Positions 1 through 9,423 of a stretch of 64,000 bases of DNA are shown piece by piece; positions within the stretch are counted from its first letter, which is position 1, and every line of letters starts with the position of its first letter. Both the position numbers and the translations under genes were made by a program. Under the pieces are notes generated by a model. That model was not told where the DNA came from. It worked only from the letters and a program-made list of their open reading frames with translations, and did not search any database. The DNA is from Pseudoxanthomonas jiangsuensis (GTDB lineage Bacteria > Pseudomonadota > Gammaproteobacteria > Xanthomonadales > Xanthomonadaceae): positions 1 to 64,000 of the forward strand of contig NZ_PDWL01000002.1 of assembly GCF_010093185.1 (NCBI RefSeq), given 5' to 3'.

Positions 1-17
1 CCCGCGAGGCCTCCGCC

Positions 18-2366
18 ATGCCCGCCCCCGCCATCGACGAAAGCCAGGTCTCCACCTGGATCACCAAGGAAGCCGGCAACCGCCGGATCCCGTTCGACCG
101 CGCGCGCCTGGAGCGCAGCATCGACGCCATCCACGCCGAGTTCCCGCAGCTGGACGTGGCCGACTACAAGCGCAGCGTGTTCGGCTTCGTCGAGCGCAAG
201 GAGGCGGTCAACGCCGACGACCTGGTCGACCACCTGATCCGCGAGGCCGAGGCCCGGGTCGACCTGACCGCGCCGGAGTGGGAGTACTTCGCCGCGCGCC
301 TGTACCTGCGCCGCCTGTACAAGCGCGCCAGCCGCAACCGCTTCTACGACGCCGAGCAGAAGTACGGCTCCTACGTCGGCCTGCAGGAGTCGCTGGCCGA
401 CCGCAACGTCTATTCCAACGACATCCTGCGCGCCTACTCCAAGGAGGAGCTGCAGGAGGCCGGGCGCATGATCGAGCCCGAGCGCGACAAGCTGTTCGCC
501 TACAACGGCCTGTACCTGCTGGCCACCCGCTACCTGGCCACCGACACCTCGCGCGGGGTGTTCGAGCTGCCGCAGGAGCGCTGGCTGACCATTGCCCTGT
601 ACCTGATGCAGAACGAGGCCGGCCCGGGCAAGGGCAGCCGCGAGCGGCGCATGCAGCTGGTCGGCGAGGCCTACTGGGCGTTGTCCAACCTGTACATGAC
701 CGTGGCCACGCCCACCCTGCAGAACGCCGGCAAGATCGGCGGCCAGCTGTCGAGCTGCTTCATCGACACGGTCGACGACTCCCTGCAGGGCATCTACGAC
801 TCCAACACCGACATCGCCCGCGTCTCCAAGGGCGGCGGCGGCGTCGGCGCCTACCTGGGCTACGTGCGCTCGTCGGGCTCGGCGATCCGCGGCGTGCCCA
901 ACTCCTCCGGCGGCGTGGTGCCGTGGATCAAGCAGCTCAACAACACCGCCGTGTCGGTGGACCAGCTGGGCCAGCGCAAGGGCGCGGTCGCGGTCTACCT
1001 GGACATCTGGCACCGCGACATCGAGGCCTTCCTCGATCTGCGCCTGAACAACGGCGACCAGCGCCTGCGCGCGCACGACGTGTTCACTTCGGTCTGCATC
1101 CCCGACATCTTCATGGAGGCGGTGGAGCGCCGCGGCGACTGGTACCTGTTCGACCCGCACGAGGTGAAGCGGGTCAAGGGCTGGTATCTGCAGGACTTCT
1201 ACGACGAGAAGAAGGGCGATCCCGACGGCACCTTCCGCAGGAAGTACGAGGAGGTCGTCAACGACGAGCGCATCGGCCGCAAGACGGTCAAGGCGATCGA
1301 GATCTTCAAGCGGATCATGGTCAGCCAGCTGGAGACCGGCAACCCGTTCATGTTCTACCGCGACGAGGTCAACCGGAAGAATCCGAACAAGCATGCCGGG
1401 ATGGTGTACTCGTCCAACCTGTGCACCGAGATCCTGCAGAACATGAGCCCCACGAGGCTCATGCAGGAGATCATCTCCGGCAACCAGATCGTCACCACCA
1501 AGCAGGCCGGCGACTTTGTCGTGTGCAACCTGTCTTCGGTCAACCTCGGCCGCGCGGTGCTGCCGCAGGAAGGCCAGGGCGACCTGATCACCGACGTGCT
1601 CGAGCGCCTGATCCCGATCCAGGTGCGGATGCTCGACAACGTGATCGACCTCAACGACCTGCCGGTGCCGCAGGCCACGATCACCAACCAGAAGTACCGT
1701 GCCATCGGCCTGGGCACCTTCGGCTGGCACCACCTGCTGGCGCAGAAGGGCATCCACTGGAACAGCAAGGACGCCGAGGACTACAGCGACGCCCTGTACG
1801 AGCGGATCAACTACCTGACCGTGCAGGCGAGCATGGAGCTGGCCAAGGAGAAGGGCACCTACCCGTCCTTCCCGGGCAGCGACTGGCACACCGGCGCCTA
1901 CTTCCGCGACCGCGACTACAACAGCCCGCAGTGGCTGGACCTGGCCGCCCAGGTCGCGGTCAACGGCGTGCGCAACGGCTGGCTGCTGGCGGTGGCGCCG
2001 AACATGTCCCCCGCGCAGATCGCCGGTTCGACCGCCTCGATCGACCCGATCTACTCGGCGTTCTACTACGAGGAGAAGAAGGACTTCCGCCGCCCGGTCG
2101 CCGCGCCGGGGCTGTCGCTGGAGACCTGGCCGTACTACGAGAAGGGCGCCTACAAGGTCGACCAGTTCGCCTCGGTGCGGCAGAACGCGCGCCGCCAGCG
2201 CCACGTCGACCAGGCCATCAGCTTCAACCTGTACGTGCCGTCGACCATCCGCGCGTCCACGTTGCTGGAACTGCACATGACCGCCTGGCGCGAGGGCATC
2301 AAGACCACCTACTACGTGCGCTCCAACGACATCGACATCGCCGAGTGCGAATGGTGTTCGAGCTGA
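18..2366 (+). CDS. nrdA: Ribonucleoside-diphosphate reductase class Ia, alpha subunit
   Basis: Reduces ribonucleoside diphosphates to deoxyribonucleotides with NrdB. The 782-residue frame shows a degenerate ATP-cone-like N-terminus (about residues 15-100) followed by the reductase barrel. Cys247 (LSSCF), Cys469 (NLCTEI) and Cys503 (VVCNLS) match the redox and thiyl-radical cysteines Cys225, Cys439 and Cys462 of E. coli NrdA. Tyr765-Tyr766 (TTYYVRS) fit the radical-transfer pair, and the C-terminal CEWC (Cys777, Cys780) fits the mobile dithiol that is re-reduced by thioredoxin. The frame stays open to the left window edge, so the true start may lie upstream of the ATG at 18. First gene of an apparent nrdA-nrdB-flavodoxin-thioredoxin group. 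Confidence 0.97.
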   Translation: MPAPAIDESQVSTWITKEAGNRRIPFDRARLERSIDAIHAEFPQLDVADYKRSVFGFVERKEAVNADDLVDHLIREAEARVDLTAPEWEYFAARLYLRRLYKRASRNRFYDAEQKYGSYVGLQESLADRNVYSNDILRAYSKEELQEAGRMIEPERDKLFAYNGLYLLATRYLATDTSRGVFELPQERWLTIALYLMQNEAGPGKGSRERRMQLVGEAYWALSNLYMTVATPTLQNAGKIGGQLSSCFIDTVDDSLQGIYDSNTDIARVSKGGGGVGAYLGYVRSSGSAIRGVPNSSGGVVPWIKQLNNTAVSVDQLGQRKGAVAVYLDIWHRDIEAFLDLRLNNGDQRLRAHDVFTSVCIPDIFMEAVERRGDWYLFDPHEVKRVKGWYLQDFYDEKKGDPDGTFRRKYEEVVNDERIGRKTVKAIEIFKRIMVSQLETGNPFMFYRDEVNRKNPNKHAGMVYSSNLCTEILQNMSPTRLMQEIISGNQIVTTKQAGDFVVCNLSSVNLGRAVLPQEGQGDLITDVLERLIPIQVRMLDNVIDLNDLPVPQATITNQKYRAIGLGTFGWHHLLAQKGIHWNSKDAEDYSDALYERINYLTVQASMELAKEKGTYPSFPGSDWHTGAYFRDRDYNSPQWLDLAAQVAVNGVRNGWLLAVAPNMSPAQIAGSTASIDPIYSAFYYEEKKDFRRPVAAPGLSLETWPYYEKGAYKVDQFASVRQNARRQRHVDQAISFNLYVPSTIRASTLLELHMTAWREGIKTTYYVRSNDIDIAECEWCSS

Positions 2367-2389
2367 CAGCGCATTCGCGCTGACAGCTC

Positions 2390-2474
2390 CCCAAGGTTCG
2401 CTCTGCGAACCTTGGGCCCCGGCTCACGAGCACCCACACCCCCGCGCCTTCGGCGCACCCCCTGACTCAGGGGG
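2390..2474. repeat. Run of three hairpins in the nrdA-nrdB gap
   Basis: The 181-bp gap between nrdA and nrdB holds consecutive inverted repeats. A perfect 12-bp stem with a 3-nt loop lies at 2390-2401/2405-2416, a gcgcc-ttc-ggcgc hairpin at 2444-2456, and a near-perfect 17-nt palindrome at 2458-2474 (CCCCCTGA around a central C). None has a T tract, so they are unlikely to be strong intrinsic terminators. They could alter the nrdA:nrdB ratio by mRNA processing or partial termination. A shorter agcgc/gcgct pair at 2368-2381 directly follows the nrdA stop. Confidence 0.7.
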
Positions 2475-2547
2475 CTTTCCTCCAGACAGGTGCGTCGCCG
2501 CGGGCTCCTTGCGCAGGGGCGCGACGGCCCGAAACACGAGAAAGTAC

Positions 2548-3609
2548 ATGTCCGCTACCGCCCCGCTCACCGCCACGCCGCTCGAACGCATCCGCATCCT
2601 CGAGCCGCGCAATCCCAACCGTTCCACCGGGATCATCAACGGCAAGACCTCCGGCATCCTCAACTGGAACGACATTCCGTACCCGTCGTTCTACCGCGCC
2701 TACAAGGAACTCTCGACCAACTTCTGGATCCCGGACGAGGTCGACATGAAGGGCGACGCCAAGCAGTACGGCGAGCTCTCGGCGCGCGAGAAGAACGCCT
2801 ACGACTCGATCATCGGCCTGCTCGCCACCCTGGACTCGCCGCAGACCCGCTTCATCTACAACGTCGCCGAGTACATCACCGACCCGGCCGCGCACGCCAA
2901 CGCGGCGATCATCGGCCAGCAGGAAGTGATCCACAACGAGAGCTACAGCTACGTGCTGGCCTCGATCACCGACCTGGCCAACCAGAACCGGGTGTTCGAG
3001 ATCGCCCGCACCCACCCGACGATCCAGAAGCGCAATGCGCCGATCATGCAGTCCTACGACGACTTCATGCGCGAGAAGACCGCCGAGACCCTTTTGCGCT
3101 CGCTGATCCAGTCCTCGATCCTGGAGGGCATCAACTTCTATTCCGGCTTCGCCTACTTCTACAACCTGGTACGCCAGAACCGGATGACCGGCACCGGCAA
3201 GATCATCAGCTTCATCAACCGCGACGAACTGGCCCACACCAAGTTCATCAGCGAGGTGATCCGCGCCATCGTCGGCGAGAACCCGGAGCTGCAGACCGAC
3301 GAGCTGACCGACTACGTGCACGGCGCCTTCGCCCACGCGATCGAGCTGGAGACCCAGTGGACCGGCGAGGTGCTGGACGGGATCGACGGCATCGACGTGG
3401 ACGAGATGATCCGCTACGTGAAGTACCGCGCCAACAAGATGGCCGGCATGCTCGGGATCGAGAAGCTGTACGCCGAGACCACCGACAACGTGATGCCGTG
3501 GATCAAGGCCTACGCCGACAACTTCACCGAGACCAAGACCGACTTCTTCGAGATGCGCAACGCCAGCTACAAGAAGACCAACTCGGACAACGGCTTCGAC
3601 GACCTCTAG
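2548..3609 (+). CDS. nrdB: Ribonucleoside-diphosphate reductase class Ia, beta subunit
   Basis: Di-iron tyrosyl-radical subunit of ribonucleotide reductase, 353 residues. Asp96 (TLDSPQ), Glu126 and His129 (QQEVIH) match the first-half metal ligands of E. coli NrdB. Tyr133, four residues after His129, is the expected radical tyrosine. LEGINF and RDELAHTKF supply the remaining Glu and His ligands. The ATG at 2548 was chosen because the alternative ATG at 2509 adds 13 Arg-rich residues with no family resemblance, while MSATAPLTATPLERIRI reads as a normal start. A flavodoxin gene follows after 7 bp. Confidence 0.97.
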   Translation: MSATAPLTATPLERIRILEPRNPNRSTGIINGKTSGILNWNDIPYPSFYRAYKELSTNFWIPDEVDMKGDAKQYGELSAREKNAYDSIIGLLATLDSPQTRFIYNVAEYITDPAAHANAAIIGQQEVIHNESYSYVLASITDLANQNRVFEIARTHPTIQKRNAPIMQSYDDFMREKTAETLLRSLIQSSILEGINFYSGFAYFYNLVRQNRMTGTGKIISFINRDELAHTKFISEVIRAIVGENPELQTDELTDYVHGAFAHAIELETQWTGEVLDGIDGIDVDEMIRYVKYRANKMAGMLGIEKLYAETTDNVMPWIKAYADNFTETKTDFFEMRNASYKKTNSDNGFDDL

Positions 3610-3616
3610 CGTTCCC

Positions 3617-4123
3617 ATGCGCATCCTGATCGCCTTCACCTCGCTCAGCGGCAACACCCGCGACGTCGCCCGCCAAGTGCGCGCGCGCTGCGAGGCCGCG
3701 GGGCACCAGGTGAGCTGGATCGAGGCCGGGGTGCAGACCCTGGCCGACGCCGGCGACCCGCGCCACGACCTCTACCTGCTCGGCGCCTGGACCGACAACG
3801 CCGGGCGCACGCCCGGCGAGATGAAGGCGCTGATCGCCGAGCTGGTCGAGGCGGTGGGCAAGCCGCCGCGGCTGGCGGTGTTCGGCACCGGCGAGACCCA
3901 GTGGGGCGAGGAGTACTACTGCGGCGCGGTGCGCCGGATCGCCGCGTTCTTCGGCAGCGGCTATCCGCGGCTGGAGATCGAGCAGATGCCGCACGGCGAG
4001 CGCGACGCGTTGAAGATCCAGCGCTGGACCGACCACATCCTGACCTGTACCCAGCGCATGCCCGGCCCGGGCATGCCCAGCGAGACCTCTCCCCATGCAG
4101 ACCCTGCACGCTTCGTCGCCTGA
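3617..4123 (+). CDS. Flavodoxin-fold protein of the nrd operon
   Basis: A 168-residue flavodoxin-like protein. The N-terminal TSLSGNT (residues 8-14) is the classic FMN-phosphate loop, and LYLLGAWT plus FGTGETQWGEEYYCG fit the isoalloxazine-contacting loops. It starts 7 bp after nrdB and overlaps the next gene by 29 bp, so it is almost certainly in the nrd operon. In class Ib systems the flavodoxin NrdI activates the metallocofactor, while E. coli class Ia uses the ferredoxin YfaE. A role here in maintaining or reactivating the NrdB radical is inference from position. It is longer than typical NrdI and could instead be a general flavodoxin. Confidence 0.85.
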   Translation: MRILIAFTSLSGNTRDVARQVRARCEAAGHQVSWIEAGVQTLADAGDPRHDLYLLGAWTDNAGRTPGEMKALIAELVEAVGKPPRLAVFGTGETQWGEEYYCGAVRRIAAFFGSGYPRLEIEQMPHGERDALKIQRWTDHILTCTQRMPGPGMPSETSPHADPARFVA

Positions 4124-4421
4124 CGACTACGCCTCCGCCGTCGCCGCCCACCCGCGCCTGCTGGTGGACTTCTACAAGGACAACTGCCCGGGCTGCACCA
4201 TGCTCGACATGTCGCTGAGGAAGTTCGCCGCCGAGCCGGACGCGCAGGGCCTGGTCCTGCTCAAGGTCAAGCTCGAACAGGTGGGCGAGGAGTTCTTCCG
4301 TGGCCTGGGCCTGCGCCAGACCCCGACCCTGGCGGTATTCCGCGAGGGCGCCGAGGTCGCGCGCCTGCCCGGCTTCCAGTCGCCGGTGCAGGTCGCCGCC
4401 GCGGTCGGCGCCCACTTGTAG
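4095..4421 (+). CDS. Thioredoxin-like protein with a CPGC active site
   Basis: A 108-residue thioredoxin fold. Cys31-Pro-Gly-Cys34 stands where thioredoxins carry WCGPC, and the preceding Trp is replaced by Asn. A cis-proline region is visible (RQTPTLAVF), as are the usual strands. The first 29 bases overlap the flavodoxin gene, implying translational coupling. The position at the end of the nrd operon suggests that it re-reduces the NrdA C-terminal dithiol, but this is inferred. Its stop codon TAG lies inside a TGTAGGAGCCGG repeat element (4417-4429). Confidence 0.88.
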   Translation: MQTLHASSPDDYASAVAAHPRLLVDFYKDNCPGCTMLDMSLRKFAAEPDAQGLVLLKVKLEQVGEEFFRGLGLRQTPTLAVFREGAEVARLPGFQSPVQVAAAVGAHL

Positions 4422-4429
4422 GAGCCGGT
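4417..4429 (+). repeat. REP-like half element TGTAGGAGCCGGT spanning a stop codon
   Basis: The 13 bases match exactly the outer end of the long inverted repeat at 15236-15342. The TAG at 4419-4421 is also the stop of the thioredoxin gene. A related but degenerate TGTAGGACCGG sits at the pncA stop on the other strand (about 5183-5193). Such GTAGGAGC-type repeats are common after genes in Xanthomonadaceae and Pseudomonas. Confidence 0.6.
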
Positions 4430-4521
4430 GGGGGAGGCATCGCCCGCCGGCCTGCACGCCATCCTCCGCCGGATCGGCGATGATGCCTGCGGGAGGCCGC
4501 GACGACCTGGAGAACACCGCG

Positions 4522-4935
4522 ATGTCCGAAGTCCTGCAAGGCGAAGCGCGCCCGATCGAGGCGCGCCTGCTGCACATGGTATTCCCCGACCACACCAACC
4601 ACCTGGGCACGCTGTTCGGCGGCCAGGCCCTGGCGTGGATGGACATGGCCTCGTTCATCGCGGCCTCGCGCTACGCGCGCAGCACCGTGGTCACCGCGCG
4701 CTCGGAGCAGGTCGACTTCAACCAGCCGATCCACAAGGGCGACCTGGTCGAGGTGGTCGCGCGCCTGGTCAAGGTCGGGCGCAGCTCGATGAGCGTGGAC
4801 GTGGAGGTCATCACCGAGGACCTGCTCAGCGGCGAGCGCAAGCTGTGCACCCGCGGCCACTTCGTGATGATTGCCCTGGACCCGCTGGGCCGGCCGACGC
4901 CGGTGCCGCCGTTGCCGGCGCCCGCGTCGCCATAG
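4522..4935 (+). CDS. Acyl-CoA thioesterase, YciA-like hotdog fold
   Basis: A 137-residue single-hotdog thioesterase that hydrolyses acyl-CoA to free acid and CoA in the cytoplasm. It has the YciA-type signature: HTNHLGTLFGGQALAWMD with the catalytic-region Asp, then VTARSEQVDFNQPIHKGDLVEV. The ATG at 4522 gives the canonical N-terminus (MSEVLQGEARPIEARLL), and a GGAG lies about 10 bases upstream. The reading frame is open further upstream, but that part has no family resemblance. It stands alone between the nrd operon and the leftward block; the physiological substrate is not evident. Confidence 0.92.
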   Translation: MSEVLQGEARPIEARLLHMVFPDHTNHLGTLFGGQALAWMDMASFIAASRYARSTVVTARSEQVDFNQPIHKGDLVEVVARLVKVGRSSMSVDVEVITEDLLSGERKLCTRGHFVMIALDPLGRPTPVPPLPAPASP

Positions 4936-4950
4936 GAATGGTCTTCGGCT

Positions 4951-5148
4951 CTACGGGAGCGGCCCGTCCGGGTGCCGCCGCTTCCATTCGGCCAGCGCCT
5001 GCCGGTACCCGTCCAGCGCTTCGGCGTACAGGTCGTACACGCAGATCGGGCAGCCGCTCTCGCAGCACTCGTTCGGCAGGGGCTTCTCCGGCGGGACCGG
5101 AGGCGGGTCGTCGTCGGGCGCGGGCGGGGCGGGGGGTTCGGGGTGCAT
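4951..5148 (-). CDS. Small oxidoreductase-like-domain (OXLD) protein
   Basis: A 65-residue protein: a proline- and aspartate-rich N-terminus (PPAPPAPDDDPPP) followed by PEKPLPNECCESGCPICVYD and YAEALDGYRQALAEW. The NECCESGCPICV four-cysteine block with the following helix is the hallmark of the oxidoreductase-like domain (Pfam Oxidored-like), found in small bacterial proteins and in eukaryotic OXLD1. The cysteines probably bind a metal; biochemical function is unknown. It lies downstream of pncA on the same strand, 41 bp away. Confidence 0.75.
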   Translation of the reverse strand: MHPEPPAPPAPDDDPPPVPPEKPLPNECCESGCPICVYDLYAEALDGYRQALAEWKRRHPDGPLP

Positions 5149-5189
5149 CGCCGGCAGAGCCTAGCAGCCCTCCCCTGTACGGGCCGGTC

Positions 5190-5816
5190 CTACAGCAGCG
5201 CGATCCCCGCCGCGTCCAGGGTCTGGCGGGTGGCGGCGTCGCCGGCGGGCGTCACCGGCCGGGTCAGCTGCCACAGGAAGCGCACCCGGAAGCCGGCCGC
5301 TGCCGCGTCCTGCGCGGTCCACAGCACGCAGTAGTCGCGCGCCAGGCCGCAGACGTGGACCTCGTCGATGCCGCGTTCGCGCAGCCAGCCGGCCAGGCCG
5401 GTGGGTGGCCGGCTACCGCCAGGGCCGTGGTTCCCGCGCAGGCCGCTGTAGGAATCGACCTGCGGGTCGGTGCCCTTGCGCAGGACCAGGTCGAGCGGCG
5501 TCCAGTCCACCCGCGGATCCAGCGCCGCGCCCGGCGTGCCCTGCACGCAATGGTCGGGCCACAGCACCTGCGGGTGGCCGTGCAGTTCGATGGTCTCGAA
5601 CGGCCGGCGCCCCGGATGCGAGCTGGCGAACGAGGCGTGCCCGGGCGGATGCCAGTCCTGGGTCGCGACCACGGTGCGGTAGCGGCGCGATCGCAGCAGG
5701 GCATCGACGCCCGGCACGATCGCGTCGCCCTCGTGGCAGGCCAGCGCGCCGCCGGGCATGAAGTCCGGCTGCAGGTCGACCACGACCAGGGCGGTGGTAT
5801 CGGGATACGGGCTCAT
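5190..5816 (-). CDS. pncA: Nicotinamidase
   Basis: Deamidates nicotinamide to nicotinate for NAD salvage; 208 residues, isochorismatase-like fold. The family triad is visible: Asp14 (VVVDLQPDF), the Lys of LRKGTD and the Cys of GLARDYCV. Metal-site histidines are present in TQDWHPPGHASF. The ATG at 5816 lies 26 bp from the end of the aldolase gene, so the two are probably co-transcribed. The TAG stop merges into a REP-like ctgtaggaccgg sequence. A possible functional partner is the NAD-consuming sirtuin at 9723, encoded nearby on the other strand. Confidence 0.93.
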   Translation of the reverse strand: MSPYPDTTALVVVDLQPDFMPGGALACHEGDAIVPGVDALLRSRRYRTVVATQDWHPPGHASFASSHPGRRPFETIELHGHPQVLWPDHCVQGTPGAALDPRVDWTPLDLVLRKGTDPQVDSYSGLRGNHGPGGSRPPTGLAGWLRERGIDEVHVCGLARDYCVLWTAQDAAAAGFRVRFLWQLTRPVTPAGDAATRQTLDAAGIALL

Positions 5817-5842
5817 GCGACGGCTGGCGGCGCGGCCGTCGC

Positions 5843-6739
5843 TCAGGCGATCGAGGCGCGGTAGATCGATTCGATCGATGCGTCCAGCGCCTGGTCGAAC
5901 TGCGCGTCGTCCTGCTGCGCGCTCAGGCCCTCGGTCAGGGCGCGGCTGAAGCTGGCGATCACGCCGGGGTTCCGGGCCAGCTTCGCGTTGGCCTCCTCGC
6001 GGCTGTAGCCGCCCGACAGCGCCACCACCTTGAGCACCGCCGGGTGCTCGACCAGTTCCTTGAAGTAGCCGTCCACGCTGGGCAGGGTCAGCTTGAGGAT
6101 CACCGGGGTCGCCGGATCGAGCGCGTCCAGCCGCGCCAGCAGGCCCTGCTTCAGCGCGACCTCGATCGCCTGCTTGTCGGCGGCCTTGATGTCCACCTCC
6201 GGCTCGACGATCGGCACCAGGCCGGCGGCCAGCACCTGGCGCGCCAGCTCGAACTGCTGGTCGAGCACGTCGGCAATGCCCTTGGCGTTGTTGGCCTTGA
6301 TCACCGAGCGCTCCTTGGTGCCGAACACGCCCTTGGCCTTGGCCCGCGCCAGCAACGCGTCCAGGCCGGGGATCGGCTTGAGCCGCTGCACGCCGTCGGC
6401 CTCGTCCTCCAGGCCCTTGTCGATCTTCAGGAACGGCACGACCTGGCGGGTCTCCCACAGGTAGGTGGCCGCGTCCTGGCCGTCGAAGCGGTCGTCCAGG
6501 GTGCGCTCGAACAGGATCGCGCCGAGCACCCGCCCGCCCTTGCCGAAGGCCGGGCTGGTGACGATCCGCTCGCGCATGCGGTGGACCAGGGCGAACATCT
6601 CCGCCTCGCCGGAATAGTCCGATTCGCCGATGCCGTAGAGCTTGAGCGCCTTGGGCGTGCTGCCGCCGCTCTGGTCGAGGGCGGCGATGAAACCCTGGCC
6701 GGACGCGATCCGGTCCTTCTGCTGCTGGTTGATCGACAC
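5843..6739 (-). CDS. Fructose-bisphosphate aldolase class I
   Basis: Cleaves fructose 1,6-bisphosphate to the triose phosphates through a Schiff base. The 298-residue protein begins with [10 protein letters not shown] and shows [23 protein letters not shown] and [10 protein letters not shown]; Lys216 of VILKLTLPS is the predicted Schiff-base lysine. The start is GTG at 6739, because an AGGAG lies 7 bases upstream and longer in-frame versions add a low-complexity stretch. Its TIM-barrel motifs are those of the glycolytic class I (animal-type) family rather than of the zinc-dependent class II. Confidence 0.94.
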   Translation of the reverse strand: MSINQQQKDRIASGQGFIAALDQSGGSTPKALKLYGIGESDYSGEAEMFALVHRMRERIVTSPAFGKGGRVLGAILFERTLDDRFDGQDAATYLWETRQVVPFLKIDKGLEDEADGVQRLKPIPGLDALLARAKAKGVFGTKERSVIKANNAKGIADVLDQQFELARQVLAAGLVPIVEPEVDIKAADKQAIEVALKQGLLARLDALDPATPVILKLTLPSVDGYFKELVEHPAVLKVVALSGGYSREEANAKLARNPGVIASFSRALTEGLSAQQDDAQFDQALDASIESIYRASIA

Positions 6740-6907
6740 GGCGGCTCCTGTGCGATGGCGGCGATGGGGAAAGGCCATGTTAGGCCGGCGTTCGCGCGCC
6801 TGCACGACGACAACGCTGTCGTCGGCCAAGCGGCGCGCGTCCGTGCGCGCCTGTCGCATCCGCCCCTGTGGTCGCCGCGGCCCGGGTGGCGGCATGGCCT
6901 TGCCGGC

Positions 6908-9199
6908 TCAGGCCGCCTGGGCGCGCCCGCCGCGCAGGATCCGCGCGGCCTCGACCATCCGCTCCAGCGCGGCGCGGGTCTCGGCCCAGCCGCGGGTCTT
7001 CAGGCCGCAGTCCGGGTTGACCCAGATCTGCTCGGGCGCCAGCACCGCGCGCGCCTTCTCCAGCAGCCCGACCATCTCGGCGGTGGTCGGCACCCGCGGC
7101 GAATGGATGTCGTACACGCCCGGGCCGATCTCGTTGGGGTAGCGGAACCTGACGAACGCATCCAGCAGCTCCATCCGCGAGCGCGAGGTCTCGATCGAGA
7201 TCACGTCGGCGTCCATCGCCGCCACCGCCTCGATGATGTCGTTGAACTCCGAGTAGCACATGTGGGTGTGGATCTGGGTCTCGTCGGCCACGCCCGAGGC
7301 GCTCAGGCGGAAGCTGTGCACCGCCCAGTCCAGGTACGCCGACCACTGCGCGCGGCGCAGCGGCAGGCCTTCGCGCAGGGCCGGCTCGTCGATCTGGATG
7401 ACCTTGATCCCGGCCGCCTCCAGGTCGGTCACCTCGTCGCGCAGGGCCAGGGCGATCTGCCGGCAGGTGTCGGCGCGCGGCTGGTCGTCGCGCACGAACG
7501 ACCACTGCAGCACCGTCACCGGGCCGGTGAGCATGCCCTTCATCGGCCGCGGCGTGAGCGACTGGGCGAACTTCGACCAGCGCACGGTCATCGGCGCCGG
7601 CCGGACCACGTCGCCGAAGATCACCGGCGGCTTCACGCAGCGGCTGCCGTAGCTCTGCACCCAGCCCAGCTTGGTGAAGGCGAAGCCGTCCAGCTGCTCG
7701 CCGAAGTACTCGACCATGTCGTTGCGCTCGAACTCGCCGTGGACCAGCACGTCAATCCCGATCTGCTCCTGGTAGCGCACGCACTTCTCGGTCTCGGCTT
7801 CGAGGAAGGCGTCGTAGCCGGCCTCGTCGAGCCTGCCGGACTTGAACCGGGCCCGCGCCTCGCGCACCTCGTGGGTCTGCGGGAACGAACCGATGGTGGT
7901 GGTGGGATAGAGCGGCAGGCCGAGCGCGGCGGCCTGGGCCTGGCGGCGCTGCGGGTAGGGCGAGCGGCGACGGGCGGCATCGGCGTCCAGCGCGGCCAGG
8001 CGCGCGGCCACGGCCGGGCGGTGGACGCGCGGGGAGGCCTTGCGCGACTCGATCCGGGCGCGCGCGTCCTCCAGCGCGGCCTCGGCGCCGTCGCGGCCGT
8101 CCAGGGCATCGGCCAGGACCTTGATCTCGCCCAGCTTCTGCCTGGCGAACGACAGCCAGGACTTGAGGTCGGCCTCCAGCGCCTTTTCCCCGTCCAGGTC
8201 CACCGGCACGTGCAGCAGCGAGCACGACGGCGCCAGCCACAGGTTCTCCGCGCCGACCCGGTTGCGGGCGTAGCGGGCCAGCAGCAGGGCGTTGTCCAGG
8301 CGGGTGCGCCAGATGTTGCGGCCGTCGACCAGGCCGGCGGAGAGCACGCGTCCGGCGGGGAGTTTGTCGAGCACCGCCTCCAGCTGCTCGGGTGCGCGCA
8401 CCAGGTCCAGGTGCAGGCCGTCCACCGGCAGCGAGGCGGCCAGCTCCAGGTTGTCGCCCAGGGCGCCGAAGTAAGCGGCCAGCAAAAGCTTCGGCCGCGG
8501 GCCGGCGGCCAGCGCGGCGTAGGCGCGGCGGTAGGCGTCCTGCACCGCCGGCGACAGGTCCAGCACCAGCGCCGGCTCGTCGATCTGCACCCACTGCGCG
8601 CCGGCGGCCTGGAGCTTCTGCAGCAGCTGCGCGTACACCGGCAGCAGGCGCTCGAGCAGGGCGAAGCGGTCGCTGCCGTCCACGCTCTTGGCCAGCCACA
8701 GGAAGGTCACCGGGCCGATCAGCACCGGCCGGGTCTCGATGCCCAGGGCCTTGGCCTCCAGGTACTCGGCCAGCGGCTTGTCGCCGCGCAGGGCGAACGG
8801 CTGGCCGGCTTCGAGTTCGGGCACCAGGTAGTGGTAGTTGGTGTCGAACCACTTGGTCATCTCCAGCGCGCGCAGGTCGATGCCGTCGCGCTGGTGGCCG
8901 CGGGCCAGGGCGAAGTAGCCGGCCAGCGGGTCGGCGTCGGCCAGGGCGCGGTGGCTGGACGGAATGGCGTCGAACAGGAAGGCGGTGTCCAGCACCTGGT
9001 CGTACAGCGAGAAGTCGTTGGACGGCGGCAGGTCGATGCCGGCGTCGCGCTGCAGGGTCCAGTGGCGGGCGCGCAGCTGCCGGCCGACCGCGTGCAGCTG
9101 GTCGGCGGACAGTTCGCCGCGCCAGTGCGATTCCAGGGCGTGCTTGAGTTCGCGGCGGGCCCCGATGCGGGGGAAGCCGAGGTTGGTGGTGAGCGTCAT
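6908..9199 (-). CDS. metE: Cobalamin-independent methionine synthase
   Basis: Transfers the methyl group of 5-methyltetrahydropteroyl-triglutamate to homocysteine; 763 residues, the usual MetE length, made of two related barrels. His646 and Cys648 (THMCYSEF) and Cys731 ([11 protein letters not shown]) match the zinc ligands of E. coli MetE (His641, Cys643, Cys726). [19 protein letters not shown] is the standard N-terminus, so the ATG at 9199 was chosen; GAGGAA precedes it. A cobalamin riboswitch upstream shows that the gene is turned down when B12 is available. Confidence 0.98.
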   Translation of the reverse strand: MTLTTNLGFPRIGARRELKHALESHWRGELSADQLHAVGRQLRARHWTLQRDAGIDLPPSNDFSLYDQVLDTAFLFDAIPSSHRALADADPLAGYFALARGHQRDGIDLRALEMTKWFDTNYHYLVPELEAGQPFALRGDKPLAEYLEAKALGIETRPVLIGPVTFLWLAKSVDGSDRFALLERLLPVYAQLLQKLQAAGAQWVQIDEPALVLDLSPAVQDAYRRAYAALAAGPRPKLLLAAYFGALGDNLELAASLPVDGLHLDLVRAPEQLEAVLDKLPAGRVLSAGLVDGRNIWRTRLDNALLLARYARNRVGAENLWLAPSCSLLHVPVDLDGEKALEADLKSWLSFARQKLGEIKVLADALDGRDGAEAALEDARARIESRKASPRVHRPAVAARLAALDADAARRRSPYPQRRQAQAAALGLPLYPTTTIGSFPQTHEVREARARFKSGRLDEAGYDAFLEAETEKCVRYQEQIGIDVLVHGEFERNDMVEYFGEQLDGFAFTKLGWVQSYGSRCVKPPVIFGDVVRPAPMTVRWSKFAQSLTPRPMKGMLTGPVTVLQWSFVRDDQPRADTCRQIALALRDEVTDLEAAGIKVIQIDEPALREGLPLRRAQWSAYLDWAVHSFRLSASGVADETQIHTHMCYSEFNDIIEAVAAMDADVISIETSRSRMELLDAFVRFRYPNEIGPGVYDIHSPRVPTTAEMVGLLEKARAVLAPEQIWVNPDCGLKTRGWAETRAALERMVEAARILRGGRAQAA

Positions 9200-9423
9200 C
9201 GTGCGATTCCTCATGCGTGGTCGATGAGGAACGAAGGGCGGGCGCCGCCCGTGGCCGTGGCCATGCGCGGAACCGTGGCGACCTTCGCCCCCGCGGGCGA
9301 ACCGGAACCAACGCGGGGACGGGCACGGGGACGCGCGCACGGCGTGGCGCCATGCGCGGGGCTCCGGCCGCCTCCCCGCGGAGGCTCCAGGTCAGGCGGA
9401 AGGCGGGCATGCCTTCCGGCCGG

